Source of the DNA: Trichopria drosophilae | Taxonomy: Eukaryota; Arthropoda; Insecta; Hymenoptera; Diapriidae | NCBI GenBank assembly: GCA_030407085.1 | Contig: CM059582.1 | Coordinates: 68,157,501-68,221,500 of the forward strand | Length of the DNA: 64,000 nucleotides | Direction: 5' to 3' | Shown: positions 35,201-47,689 of the stretch, in pieces | Numbering within the stretch: the stretch's first letter is position 1 | Layout of the letters: each line of letters begins with the position of its first letter | Translations under genes and position numbers: made by a program | The notes under the pieces: model-generated | Seen by the model: only the letters and a program-made list of their open reading frames with translations | The model's database searches: none | Told to the model about the DNA's origin: nothing

Positions 35201-38200
35201 CTTGATACAGTACTTTTGAATTGTTCGCCAAATTTAAAATTTATAAACAATTTCCTCCACAATTTATACGTGTTTTATAGAAATCGTTATAAAAAATGAT
35301 AATTTAAACAATGACTCCAATAGCGAATTGTTTCTAAACGATGTTTTCCTTACTTGATAAAGTACTTTTGAATTGTTCGCAAAATTTAAAATTTATAAAC
35401 AATTTTCTGCAGATGTTATACGCCTATTATTGAAATTATACACAAGTTATACGCCTTTTAGAGAAATCGTTATAAACAATTAAAAATGAAGCAATGTTAC
35501 TTGTCGCGAATGGATTCAAACCGATATTTTCGATTATTAAGTAGTATTTTCGAAATGTTTGCAAAATTTTAACTTTCCAACCAATTTCGTACACAAGTTA
35601 TACGCCTCTAACAGAAATCATTTTAAAAAATGATAATTTAAACAATGATTTCTGTAGCGAATTGTTTCCTAACGAGACTTTCCTTATTTCAAACAGTATT
35701 TATGAAGTGTTTGCAAAATTTTAAATTTATAAACAATTTCCTGCACAATTTATATGTGTTTTATAGAAATGTTTATAAAAAATGAAAATTTAAGCAATGA
35801 CTCTAATAGAGAATTGTTTCTAAACGATATTTGCCTTACTTGAGACAGTACTTTTGAATCGTTCGCAAAATTTAAAATTTATAAACAATTTTCTGCACAA
35901 GTTATACGCCTTTTAGAGAAATCGTTATAAACAATTAAAAATGAAGCAATTTTCGTAGTCGCGAATGGTTTCAAACCGATATTTTCCATATTTTAAGTAG
36001 TATTTTTGAAGTGTTTGCAAAATTTTAACTTTCCAACCAATTTCATGCACAAGTTACACGCCTCTAACAGAAATCATAAAAAATGATAATTTAAACAATG
36101 ATTTCAGTAGCGAATTGTTTCCCAACGATACTTTCCTTATTTCAAACAGTATTTATGAAGTGTTTGCAAAATTTTAAATTTATTAACAATTTCCTGCACA
36201 ATTTATACGTGTTTTCTAGAAATCGTATTAAAAAATGATAATTTAAACAAAGGCTCCCGTAGGGAATTGTTTTTAAACGATACTTTCCTTACTTCAAAGA
36301 GTATTTTTGAATGGTTCGCAAAATTTAAAATTTATAAACAATTTTCAGCACAAGTTATACGCCTTTTATTGAAATTGTTATAAACAATGATAATTTAAAC
36401 AATGATTTCAGTAGCGAATTGTTCCTAAACGATATTTTCCTTACTTGAAACAGTACTTTTGAATCGTTCGCAAATTGTTAAATTTTTAAACAATTTCCTG
36501 CAGAATTTATACGTGTTTAATAGAAATGGTTATAAAAAATGATAATTTAAACAATGACTCTAATAGGGAACTGTTTCTAAACGATATTTGCCTTACTTGA
36601 TACAGTACTTTTGAATTGTTCGCCAAATTTAAAATTTATAAACAATTTCCTCCACAATTTATACGTGTTTTATAGAAATCGTTATAAAAAATGATAATTT
36701 AAACAATGACTCCAATAGCGAATTGTTTCTAAACGATGTTTTCCTTACTTGATAAAGTACTTTTGAATTGTTCGCAAAATTTAAAATTTATAAACAATTT
36801 TCTGCAGATGTTATACGCCTATTATTGAAATTATACACAAGTTATACGCCTTTTAGAGAAATCGTTATAAACAATTAAAAATGAAGCAATGTTACTTGTC
36901 GCGAATGGATTCAAACCGATATTTTCGATTATTAAGTAGTATTTTCGAAATGTTTGCAAAATTTTAACTTTCCAACCAATTTCGTACACAAGTTATACGC
37001 CTCTAACAGAAATCATTTTAAAAAATGATAATTTAAACAATGATTTCTGTAGCGAATTGTTTCCTAACGAGACTTTCCTTATTTCAAACAGTATTTATGA
37101 AGTGTTTGCAAAATTTTAAATTTATAAACAATTTCCTGCACAATTTATATGTGTTTTATAGAAATGTTTATAAAAAATGAAAATTTAAGCAATGACTCTA
37201 ATAGAGAATTGTTTCTAAACGATATTTGCCTTACTTGAGACAGTACTTTTGAATCGTTCGCAAAATTTAAAATTTATAAACAATTTCCTGCCCAATATAT
37301 ATGTGTTTTATAGAAATCGTTATAAACAATTAAAAATGAAGCAATGTTACTTGTCGCGAATGGTTTCAAACCGATATTTTCCATATATTAAGTAGTATTT
37401 TCGAAGTGTTTGCATAATTTTGACTTTCCAACCAATTTGCTACACAAGTTATACGCCTCTAACAGAAATCATTTTAAAAAATGATAATTTAAACAATGAT
37501 TTCCGTAGCGAATTGTTTCCCAACGATATTTTCCTTATTTCAAACTGTATTTACGAAGTGTTTGCAAAATTTTAAATTTATAAACGATTTCCTGCACAAT
37601 TTATACGTGTTTTATAGAAATCCTTATCAAAAATGATAATTTAAACAATGACTCCAATAGGGAAATTGTTTTTAAACGATACTTTCCTTACTTCAAACAG
37701 TATTTTTGAAGTGTTTGCAAAATTATAAATTTAAAAACAATTTTCTGCAGATGTTATACGCCTTTTATTGAAATTGTTATAAACAGTGATAATTTAAACA
37801 ATGATTTCAGTAGCGAATTGTTCCTAAACGATATTTTCCTTACTTGAAACAGTACTTTTGAATTGTTCGCAAAATTTTAAATTTATAAACAATTTCCTGC
37901 AGAATTTATACGTGTTTTATAGAAATGGTTATAAAAAATGATTTAAACAATGACTCTAATAGGGAATTGTTTCTAATCGATATTTGCCTTACTTGATACA
38001 GTACTTTTGAATTGTTCGCCAAATTTAAAATTTATAAACAATTTCCTCCACAATTTATACGTGTTTTATAGAAATCGTTATAAAAAATGATAATTTAAAC
38101 AATGACTCCAATAGCGCATTGTTTCTAAACTATGTTTGCCTTACTTGATAAAGTACTTTTGAATTGTTCGCAAAATTTAAAATTTATAAACAATTTTCTG

Positions 38201-41200
38201 CAGATGTTATACGCCTTTTATTGAAATTATACACAAGTTATACGCCTTTTAGAGAAATCGTTATAAACAATTAAAAATGAAGCAATGTTACTTGTCGCGA
38301 ATGGATTCAAACCGATATTTTCCATATATTAAGTAGTATTTTCGAAATGTTTGCAAAATTGTAACTTTCCAACCAATTTCGTACACAAGTTATACGCCTC
38401 TAACAGAAATCATTTTAAAAAATGATAATTTAAACAATGATTTCTGTAGCGAATTGTTTCCTAACGAGACTTTCCTTATTTCAAACAGTATTTATGAAGT
38501 GTTTGCAAAATTTTAAACTTATAAACAATTTCTTGCACAATTTATATGTGTTTTATAGAAATCCTTATCAAAAATGATAATTTAAACAATGACTCCAATA
38601 GGGAAATGTTTATAAACGATATTTGCCTTACTTGAGACAGTACTTTTGAATCGTTCGCAAAATTTAAAATTTATAAACAATTTTCTGCACAAGTTATACG
38701 CCTTTTAGAGAAATCGTTATAAACAATTAAAAATGAAGCAATTTTCGTAGTCGCGAATGGTTTCAAACCGATATTTTCCATATTTTAAGTAGCATTTTTG
38801 AAGTGTTTGCAAAATTTTAACTTTCCAACCAATTTCATGCACAAGTTACACGCCTCTAACAGAAATCATAAAAAATGATAATTTAAACAATGATTTCAGT
38901 AGCGAATTGTTTCCCAACGATACTTTCCTTATTTCAAACAGTATTTATGAAGTGTTTACAAAATTTTAAATTTATTAACAATTTCCTGCACAATTTATAC
39001 GTGTTTTCTAGAAATCGTATTAAAAAATGATAATTTAAACAAAGGCTCCCGTAGGGAATTGTTTTTAAACGATACTTTCCTTACTTCAAACAGTATTTTT
39101 GAATGGTTCGCAAAAATTAAAATTTATAAACAATTTTCAGCACAAGTTATACGCCTTTTATTGAAATTGTTATAAACAATGATAATTTAAACAATGATTT
39201 CAGTAGCGAATTGTTCCTAAACGATATTTTCCTTACTTGAAACAGTACTTTTGAATCGTTCGCAAATTGTTAAATTTTTAAACAATTTCCTGCAGAATTT
39301 ATACGTGTTTTATAGAAATGGTTATAAAAAATGATAATTTAAACAATGACTCTAATAGGGAACTGTTTCTAAACGATATTTGCCTTACTTGATACAGTAC
39401 TTTTGAATTGTTCGCCAAATTTAAAATTTATAAACAATTTCCTCCACAATTTATACGTGTTTTATAGAAATCGTTATAAAAAATGATAATTTAAACAATG
39501 ACTCCAATAGCGAATTGTTTCTAAACGATGTTTTCCTTACTTGATAAAGTACTTTTGAATTGTTCGCAAAATTTAAAATTTATAAACAATTTTCTGCAGA
39601 TGTTATACGCCTATTATTGAAATTATACACAAGTTATACGCCTTTTAGAGAAATCGTTATAAACAATTAAAAATGAAGCAATGTTACTTGTCGCGAATGG
39701 ATTCAAACCGATATTTTCGATTATTAAGTAGTATTTTCGAAATGTTTGCAAAATTTTAACTTTCCAACCAATTTCGTACACAAGTTATACGCCTCTAACA
39801 GAAATCATTTTAAAAAATGATAATTTAAACAATGATTTCTGTAGCGAATTGTTTCCTAACGAGACTTTCCTTATTTCAAACAGTATTTATGAAGTGTTTG
39901 CAAAATTTTAAATTTATAAACAATTTCCTGCACAATTTATATGTGTTTTATAGAAATGTTTATAAAAAATGAAAATTTAAGCAATGACTCTAATAGAGAA
40001 TTGTTTCTAAACGATATTTGCCTTACTTGAGACAGTACTTTTGAATCGTTCGCAAAATTTAAAATTTATAAACAATTTTCTGCACAAGTTATACGCCTTT
40101 TAGAGAAATCGTTATAAACAATTAAAAATGAAGCAATTTTCGTAGTCGCGAATGGTTTCAAACCGATATTTTCCATATTTTAAGTAGTATTTTTGAAGTG
40201 TTTGCAAAATTTTAACTTTCCAACCAATTTCATGCACAAGTTACACGCCTCTAACAGAAATCATAAAAAATGATAATTTAAACAATGATTTCAGTAGCGA
40301 ATTGTTTCCCAACGATACTTTCCTTATTTCAAACAGTATTTATGAAGTGTTTACAAAATATTAAATTTATTAACAATTTCCTGCACAATTTATACGTGTT
40401 TTCTAGAAATCGTATTAAAAAATGATAATTTAAACAAAGGCTCCCGTAGGGAATTGTTTTTAAACGATACTTTCCTTACTTCAAACAGTATTTTTGAATG
40501 GTTCGCAAAATTTAAAATTTATAAACAATTTTCAGCACAAGTTATACGCCTTTTATTGAAATTGTTATAAACAATGATAATTTAAACAATGATTTCAGTA
40601 GCGAATTGTTCCTAAACGATATTTTCCTTACTTGAAACAGTACTTTTGAATCGTTCGCAAATTGTTAAATTTTTAAACAATTTCCTGCAGAATTTATACG
40701 TGTTTTATAGAAATGGTTATAAAAAATGATAATTTAAACAATGACTCTAATAGGGAACTGTTTCTAAACGATATTTGCCTTACTTGATACAGTACTTTTG
40801 AATTGTTCGCCAAATTTAAAATTTATAAACAATTTCCTCCACAATTTATACGTGTTTTATAGAAATCGTTATAAAAAATGATAATTTAAACAATGACTCC
40901 AATAGCGAATTGTTTCTAAACGATGTTTTCCTTACTTGATAAAGTACTTTTGAATTGTTCGCAAAATTTAAAATTTATAAACAATTTTCTGCAGATGTTA
41001 TACGCCTATTATTGAAATTATACACAAGTTATACGCCTTTTAGAGAAATCGTTATAAACAATTAAAAATGAAGCAATGTTACTTGTCGCGAATGGATTCA
41101 AACCGATATTTTCGATTATTAAGTAGTATTTTCGAAATGTTTGCAAAATTTTAACTTTCCAACCAATTTCGTACACAAGTTATACGCCTCTAACAGAAAT

Positions 41201-44200
41201 CATTTTAAAAAATGATAATTTAAACAATGATTTCTGTAGCGAATTGTTTCCTAACGAGACTTTCCTTATTTCAAACAGTATTTATGAAGTGTTTGCAAAA
41301 TTTTAAATTTATAAACAATTTCCTGCACAATTTATATGTGTTTTATAGAAATGTTTATAAAAAATGAAAATTTAAGCATTGACTCTAATAGAGAATTGTT
41401 TCTAAACGATATTTGCCTTACTTGAGACAGTACTTTTGAATCGTTCGCAAAATTTAAAATTTATAAACAATTTCCTGCCCAATATATATGTGTTTTATAG
41501 AAATCGTTATAAACAATTAAAAATGAAGCAATGTTACTTGTCGCGAATGGTTTCAAACCGATATTTTCCATATATTAAGTAGTATTTTCGAAGTGTTTGC
41601 ATAATTTTGACTTTCCAACCAATTTGCTACACAAGTTATACGCCTCTAACAGAAATCATTTTAAAAAATGATAATTTAAACAATGATTTCCGTAGCGAAT
41701 TGTTTCCCAACGATATTTTCCTTATTTCAAACTGTATTTACGAAGTGTTTGCAAAATTTTAAATTTATAAACGATTTCCTGCACAATTTATACGTGTTTT
41801 ATAGAAATCCTTATCAAAAATGATAATTTAAACAATGACTCCAATAGGGAAATGTTTTTAAACGATACTTTCCTTACTTCAAACAGTATTTTTGAAGTGT
41901 TTGCAAAATTATAAATTTAAAAACAATTTTCTGCAGATGTTATACGCCTTTTATTGAAATTGTTATAAACAATGATAATTTAAACAATGATTTCAGTAGC
42001 GAATTGTTCCTAAACGATATTTTCCTTACTTGAAACAGTACTTTTGAATTGTTCGCAAAATTTTAAATTTATAAACAATTTCCTGCAGAATTTATACGTG
42101 TTTTATAGAAATGGTTATAAAAAATGATTTAAACAATGACTCTAATAGGGAATTGTTTCTAATCGATATTTGCCTTACTTGATACAGTACTTTTGAATTG
42201 TTCGCCAAATTTAAAATTTATAAACAATTTCCTCCACAATTTATACGTGTTTTATAGAAATCGTTATAAAAAATGATAATTTAAACAATGACTCCAATAG
42301 CGAATTGTTTCTAAACGATGTTTTCCTTACTTGATAAAGTACTTTTGAATTGTTCGCAAAATTTAAAATTTATAAACAATTTTCTGCAGATGTTATACGC
42401 CTTTTATTGAAATTATACACAAGTTATACGCCTTTTAGAGAAATCGTTATAAACAATTAAAAATGAAGCAATGTTACTTGTCGCGAATGGATTCAAACCG
42501 ATATTTTCCATATATTAAGTAGTATTTTCGAAATGTTTGCAAAATTGTAACTTTCCAACCAATTTCGTACACAAGTTATACGCCTCTAACAGAAATCATT
42601 TTAAAAAATGATAATTTAAACAATGATTTCTGTAGCGAATTGTTTCCTAACGAGACTTTCCTTATTTCAAACAGTATTTATGAAGTGTTTGCAAAATTTT
42701 AAACTTATAAACAATTTCTTGCACAATTTATATGTGTTTTATAGAAATCCTTATCAAAAATGATAATTTAAACAATGACTCCAATAGGGAAATGTTTTTA
42801 AACGATATTTGCCTTACTTGAGACAGTACTTTTGAATCGTTCGCAAAATTTAAAATTTATAAACAATTTTCTGCACAAGTTATACGCCTTTTAGAGAAAT
42901 CGTTATAAACAATTAAAAATGAAGCAATTTTCGTAGTCGCGAATGGTTTCAAACCGATATTTTCCATATTTTAAGTAGCATTTTTGAAGTGTTTGCAAAA
43001 TTTTAACTTTCCAACCAATTTCATGCACAAGTTACACGCCTCTAACAGAAATCATAAAAAATGATAATTTAAACAATGATTTCAGTAGCGAATTGTTTCC
43101 CAACGATACTTTCCTTATTTCAAACAGTATTTATGAAGTGTTTACAAAATATTAAATTTATTAACAATTTCCTGCACAATTTATACGTGTTTTCTAGAAA
43201 TCGTATTAAAAAATGATAATTTAAACAAAGGCTCCCGTAGGGAATTGTTTTTAAACGATACTTTCCTTACTTCAAACAGTATTTTTGAATGGTTCGCAAA
43301 ATTTAAAATTTATAAACAATTTTCAGCACAAGTTATACGCCTTTTATTGAAATTGTTATAAACAATGATAATTTAAACAATGATTTCAGTAGCGAATTGT
43401 TCCTAAACGATATTTTCCTTACTTGAAACAGTACTTTTGAATCGTTCGCAAATTGTTAAATTTTTAAACAATTTCCTGCAGAATTTATACGTGTTTTATA
43501 GAAATGGTTATAAAAAATGATAATTTAAACAATGACTCTAATAGGGAACTGTTTCTAAACGATATTTGCCTTACTTGATACAGTACTTTTGAATTGTTCG
43601 CCAAATTTAAAATTTATAAACAATTTCCTCCACAATTTATACGTGTTTTATAGAAATCGTTATAAAAAATGATAATTTAAACAATGACTCCAATAGCGAA
43701 TTGTTTCTAAACGATGTTTTCCTTACTTGATAAAGTACTTTTGAATTGTTCGCAAAATTTAAAATTTATAAACAATTTTCTGCAGATGTTATACGCCTAT
43801 TATTGAAATTATACACAAGTTATACGCCTTTTAGAGAAATCGTTATAAACAATTAAAAATGAAGCAATGTTACTTGTCGCGAATGGATTCAAACCGATAT
43901 TTTCGATTATTAAGTAGTATTTTCGAAATGTTTGCAAAATTTTAACTTTCCAACCAATTTCGTACACAAGTTATACGCCTCTAACAGAAATCATTTTAAA
44001 AAATGATAATTTAAACAATGATTTCTGTAGCGAATTGTTTCCTAACGAGACTTTCCTTATTTCAAACAGTATTTATGAAGTGTTTGCAAAATTTTAAATT
44101 TATAAACAATTTCCTGCACAATTTATATGTGTTTTATAGAAATGTTTATAAAAAATGAAAATTTAAGCAATGACTCTAATAGAGAATTGTTTCTAAACGA

Positions 44201-46448
44201 TATTTGCCTTACTTGAGACAGTACTTTTGAATCGTTCGCAAAATTTAAAATTTATAAACAATTTCCTGCCCAATATATATGTGTTTTATAGAAATCGTTA
44301 TAAACAATTAAAAATGAAGCAATGTTACTTGTCGCGAATGGTTTCAAACCGATATTTTCCATATATTAAGTAGTATTTTCGAAGTGTTTGCATAATTTTG
44401 ACTTTCCAACCAATTTGCTACACAAGTTATACGCCTCTAACAGAAATCATTTTAAAAAATGATAATTTAAACAATGATTTCCGTAGCGAATTGTTTCCCA
44501 ACGATATTTTCCTTATTTCAAACAGTATTTATGAAGTGTTTGCAAAATTTTAAATTTATTAACAATTTCCTGCACAATTTATACGTGTTTTCTAGAAATC
44601 GTATTAAAAAATGATAATTTAAACAAAGGCTCCCGTAGGGAATTGTTTTTAAACGATACTTTCCTTACTTCAAACAGTATTTTTGAATGGTTCGCAAAAT
44701 TTAAAATTTATAAACAATTTTCAGCACAAGTTATACGCCTTTTATTGAAATTGTTATAAACAATGATAATTTAAACAATGATTTCAGTAGCGAATTGTTC
44801 CTAAACGATATTTTCCTTACTTGAAACAGTACTTTTGAATCGTTCGCAAATTGTTAAATTTTTAAACAATTTCCTGCAGAATTCATACGTGTTTTATAGA
44901 AATGGTTATAAAAAATGATAATTTAAACAATGACTCTAATAGGGAACTGTTTCTAAACGATATTTGCCTTACTTGATACAGTACTTTTGAATTGTTCGCC
45001 AAATTTAAAATTTATAAACAATTTCCTCCACAATTTATACGTGTTTTATAGAAATCGTTATAAAAAATGATAATTTAAACAATGACTCCAATAGCGAATT
45101 GTTTCTAAACGATGTTTTCCTTACTTGATAAAGTACTTTTGAATTGTTCGCAAAATTTAAAATTTATAAACAATTTTCTGCAGATGTTATACGCCTATTA
45201 TTGAAATTATACACAAGTTATACGCCTTTTAGAGAAATCGTTATAAACAATTAAAAATGAAGCAATGTTACTTGTCGCGAATGGATTCAAACCGATATTT
45301 TCGATTATTAAGTAGTATTTTCGAAATGTTTGCAAAATTTTAACTTTCCAACCAATTTCGTACACAAGTTATACGCCTCTAACAGAAATCATTTTAAAAA
45401 ATGATAATTTAAACAATGATTTCTGTAGCGAATTGTTTCCTAACGAGACTTTCCTTATTTCAAACAGTATTTATGAAGTGTTTGCAAAATTTTAAATTTA
45501 TAAACAATTTCCTGCACAATTTATATGTGTTTTATAGAAATGTTTATCAAAAATGAAAATTTAAGCAATGACTCTAATAGAGAATTGTTTCTAAACGATA
45601 TTTGCCTTACTTGAGACAGTACTTTTGAATCGTTCGCAAAATTTAAAATTTATAAACAATTTTCTGCACAAGTTATACGCCTTTTAGAGAAATCGTTATA
45701 AACAATTAAAAATCAAGCAATTTTCGTAGTCGCGAATGGTTTCAAACCGATATTTTCCATATTTTAAGTAGTATTTTTGAAGTGTTTGCAAAATTTTAAC
45801 TTTCCAACCAATTTCATGCACAAGTTACACGCCTCTAACAGAAATCATAAAAAATGATAATTTAAACAATGATTTCAGTAGCGAATTGTTTCCCAACGAT
45901 ACTTTCCTTATTTCAAACAGTATTTATGAAGTGTTTGCAAAATTTTAAATTTATTAACAATTTCCTGCACAATTTATACGTGTTTTCTAGAAATCGTTAT
46001 AAAAAATGATAATTTAAACAAAGGCTCCCGTAGGGAATTGTATTTAAACGATACTTTCCTTACTTCAAACAGTATTTTTGAATGGTTCGCAAAATTTAAA
46101 ATTTATAAACAATTTTCAGCACAAGTTATACGCCTTTTATTGAAATTGTTATAAACAATGATAATTTAAACAATGATTTCAGTAGCGAATTGTTCCTAAA
46201 CGATATTTTCCTTACTTGAAACAGTACTTTTGAATCGTTCGCAAATTGTTAAATTTTTAAACAATTTCCTGCAGAATTTATACGTGTTTTATAGAAATGG
46301 TTATAAAAAATGATAATTTAAACAATGACTCTAATAGGGAACTGTTTCTAAACGATATTTGCCTTACTTCATACAGTAGTTTTGAATTGTTCGCAAAATT
46401 TAAAATTTATAAACAATTTCCTGCACAATTTATACGTGTTTTATAGAA
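32241..46448 (+). repeat. Hierarchical satellite array, left block
   Basis: Tandem AT-rich monomers of about 150 bp share a core of TTATAAAAAATGATAATTTA and GAATTGTTTCTAAACGATAT, with several subtypes. The junction phrase GAAATTATACACAAGTTATA recurs at about 34035, 35432, 36827, 38223, 39619, 41014, 42409, 43805 and 45203, a spacing of 1395-1398 bp. These higher-order units alternate between two subtypes. One has TTTTCCATATATTAAG after the junction (34.0, 38.2 and 42.4 kb); the other has TTTTCGATTATTAAG (the remaining six). This gives a third period of about 4,188 bp. The phrase TGCCCAATATATATGTG at about 33103, 37290, 41478 and 44271 supports it. Monomer orientation is plus except at about 32640-32950. 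The array is stop-rich and non-coding. Confidence 0.95.
32445..32660 (-). repeat. Non-satellite edge module, left copy
   Basis: About 215 bp between plus-oriented monomers on its left and minus-oriented monomers on its right, containing GAAGGGCTCAACTGTGCGTG and ACGGAAAACATTTTGAGCAA. It is the inverted copy of 63725-63960. A minus-strand ORF crosses it but has no recognised features. Confidence 0.8.
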
Positions 46449-46454
46449 ATCGTT

Positions 46455-47340
46455 AGTAGTATAGGGTGACCGACAGCCAACAAAACAAAACACCCCCACT
46501 CCTCCACCTTGAGGTAGGTCTGGCGCCAGACGGCACGCGCGCCTTGGGATAGGTCAGGGGTTAATGACCTCATAATTAGGTGATAATGATTATTAATGGG
46601 CAATTAATGTCAAAACAAGCAATAAAAATGTCAATAAATAATGTTAATAGGGTAATTAATGTCAAATAAATATTAATTTATGACCTTAACTAACTCCATG
46701 GCCGCCATGTGAGGTAGGTCAGTAGTCTGACGTAAACAAAAACGTACGGACAACCTTTGGCACGACCGTGAGGTAGGTCATGGTTCAGCGACCTGATACA
46801 CGAGTGCTTCGTGGTTAATTGTTATATAAACAATTAATAAAGACGATAATAAATATCGATAATTGGGTAATTAAAGTCAGATGAGTGTTGATAATGATGA
46901 TTAATTGATAGTTTGCGAATAAACAAATAATAAAGACGGTAATAAATAACTATAATGACCTTGCGATAAACATATAGGCCCCTTTGGCGAAAAGTTGAGG
47001 TAGATCACGGTTCAACGACCTTTCAACTTTTATGTATTAGTTTTCGTTTTTTTTGATATGATGAGTAAACGGTAGAGCCGACATCGCACTTCCTCCGTAT
47101 TGGGTATTAATATTTACCTACACAACACTCCTGTGACCTTTATATGTATACATGTGGCGCACGTGTCACTCCACTTGCATGTCGAAACAAGAAACTGAAA
47201 TTTCTGACGCCGTCGTTGGAACACAGATGTGGCTTATATTCGAGAGACCCGGTTTTCTAGGAAAATCTTGAAGACGAGGGGGAGATAAGGTTCTAGAAGT
47301 AAGCTATAATAAGTTATATGTAAAAAATAATATAGATTGA
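46455..47340 (+). repeat. Polinton left terminal inverted repeat
   Basis: Matches the inverse of 59200-60006 with small indels. It holds a 14-bp palindrome GTCTGGCGCCAGAC (46519-46532). It also holds the recurring word TGAGGTAGGTC at 46511, 46710 and 46769, with a one-base variant at 46996. A further copy lies just inside at 47402. Confidence 0.92.
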
Positions 47341-47689
47341 AATAAATTACGATAGGGGTCTTGCGACAATCAGATTTGTTCGAGGCCCTTCGGCGAAAAG
47401 TTGAGGTAGGTCATGCAGTATTACATTTTTCTTGGAAATCACTCAAAATACGAAAGAGGATGTGTCTTCCTATGAACTTCGAATGGGGTGAAAAGCGACT
47501 AAAGAGATTACGTAATAGCATATGCTTACCTTGTTGTCTTAAAGTAATAATTACACAAATGACATAATTATTTTTATTTTTATTATTATTTTTATTATTA
47601 TCATTAATAAATGGAATATCAAATACAAATTCGCTTACATAGCTAATGTTTTTTTACAAAAATTTACATTTTTACAGCTTTGTTACACT
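47341..47689. other. Spacer with partial TIR duplication
   Basis: The stretch 47355-47415 (CGGCGAAAAGTTGAGGTAGG core) repeats part of the TIR at about 46965-47010. An A/T-rich TTATTATT run follows, up to the end of the polymerase gene. No gene supported. Confidence 0.5.

Noticed and set aside
32241..46448. Regular repeats considered as a CRISPR-like array
   Set aside because: Monomers are tandem without unique spacers, are about 150 bp and lie in insect-type DNA. This is satellite DNA.
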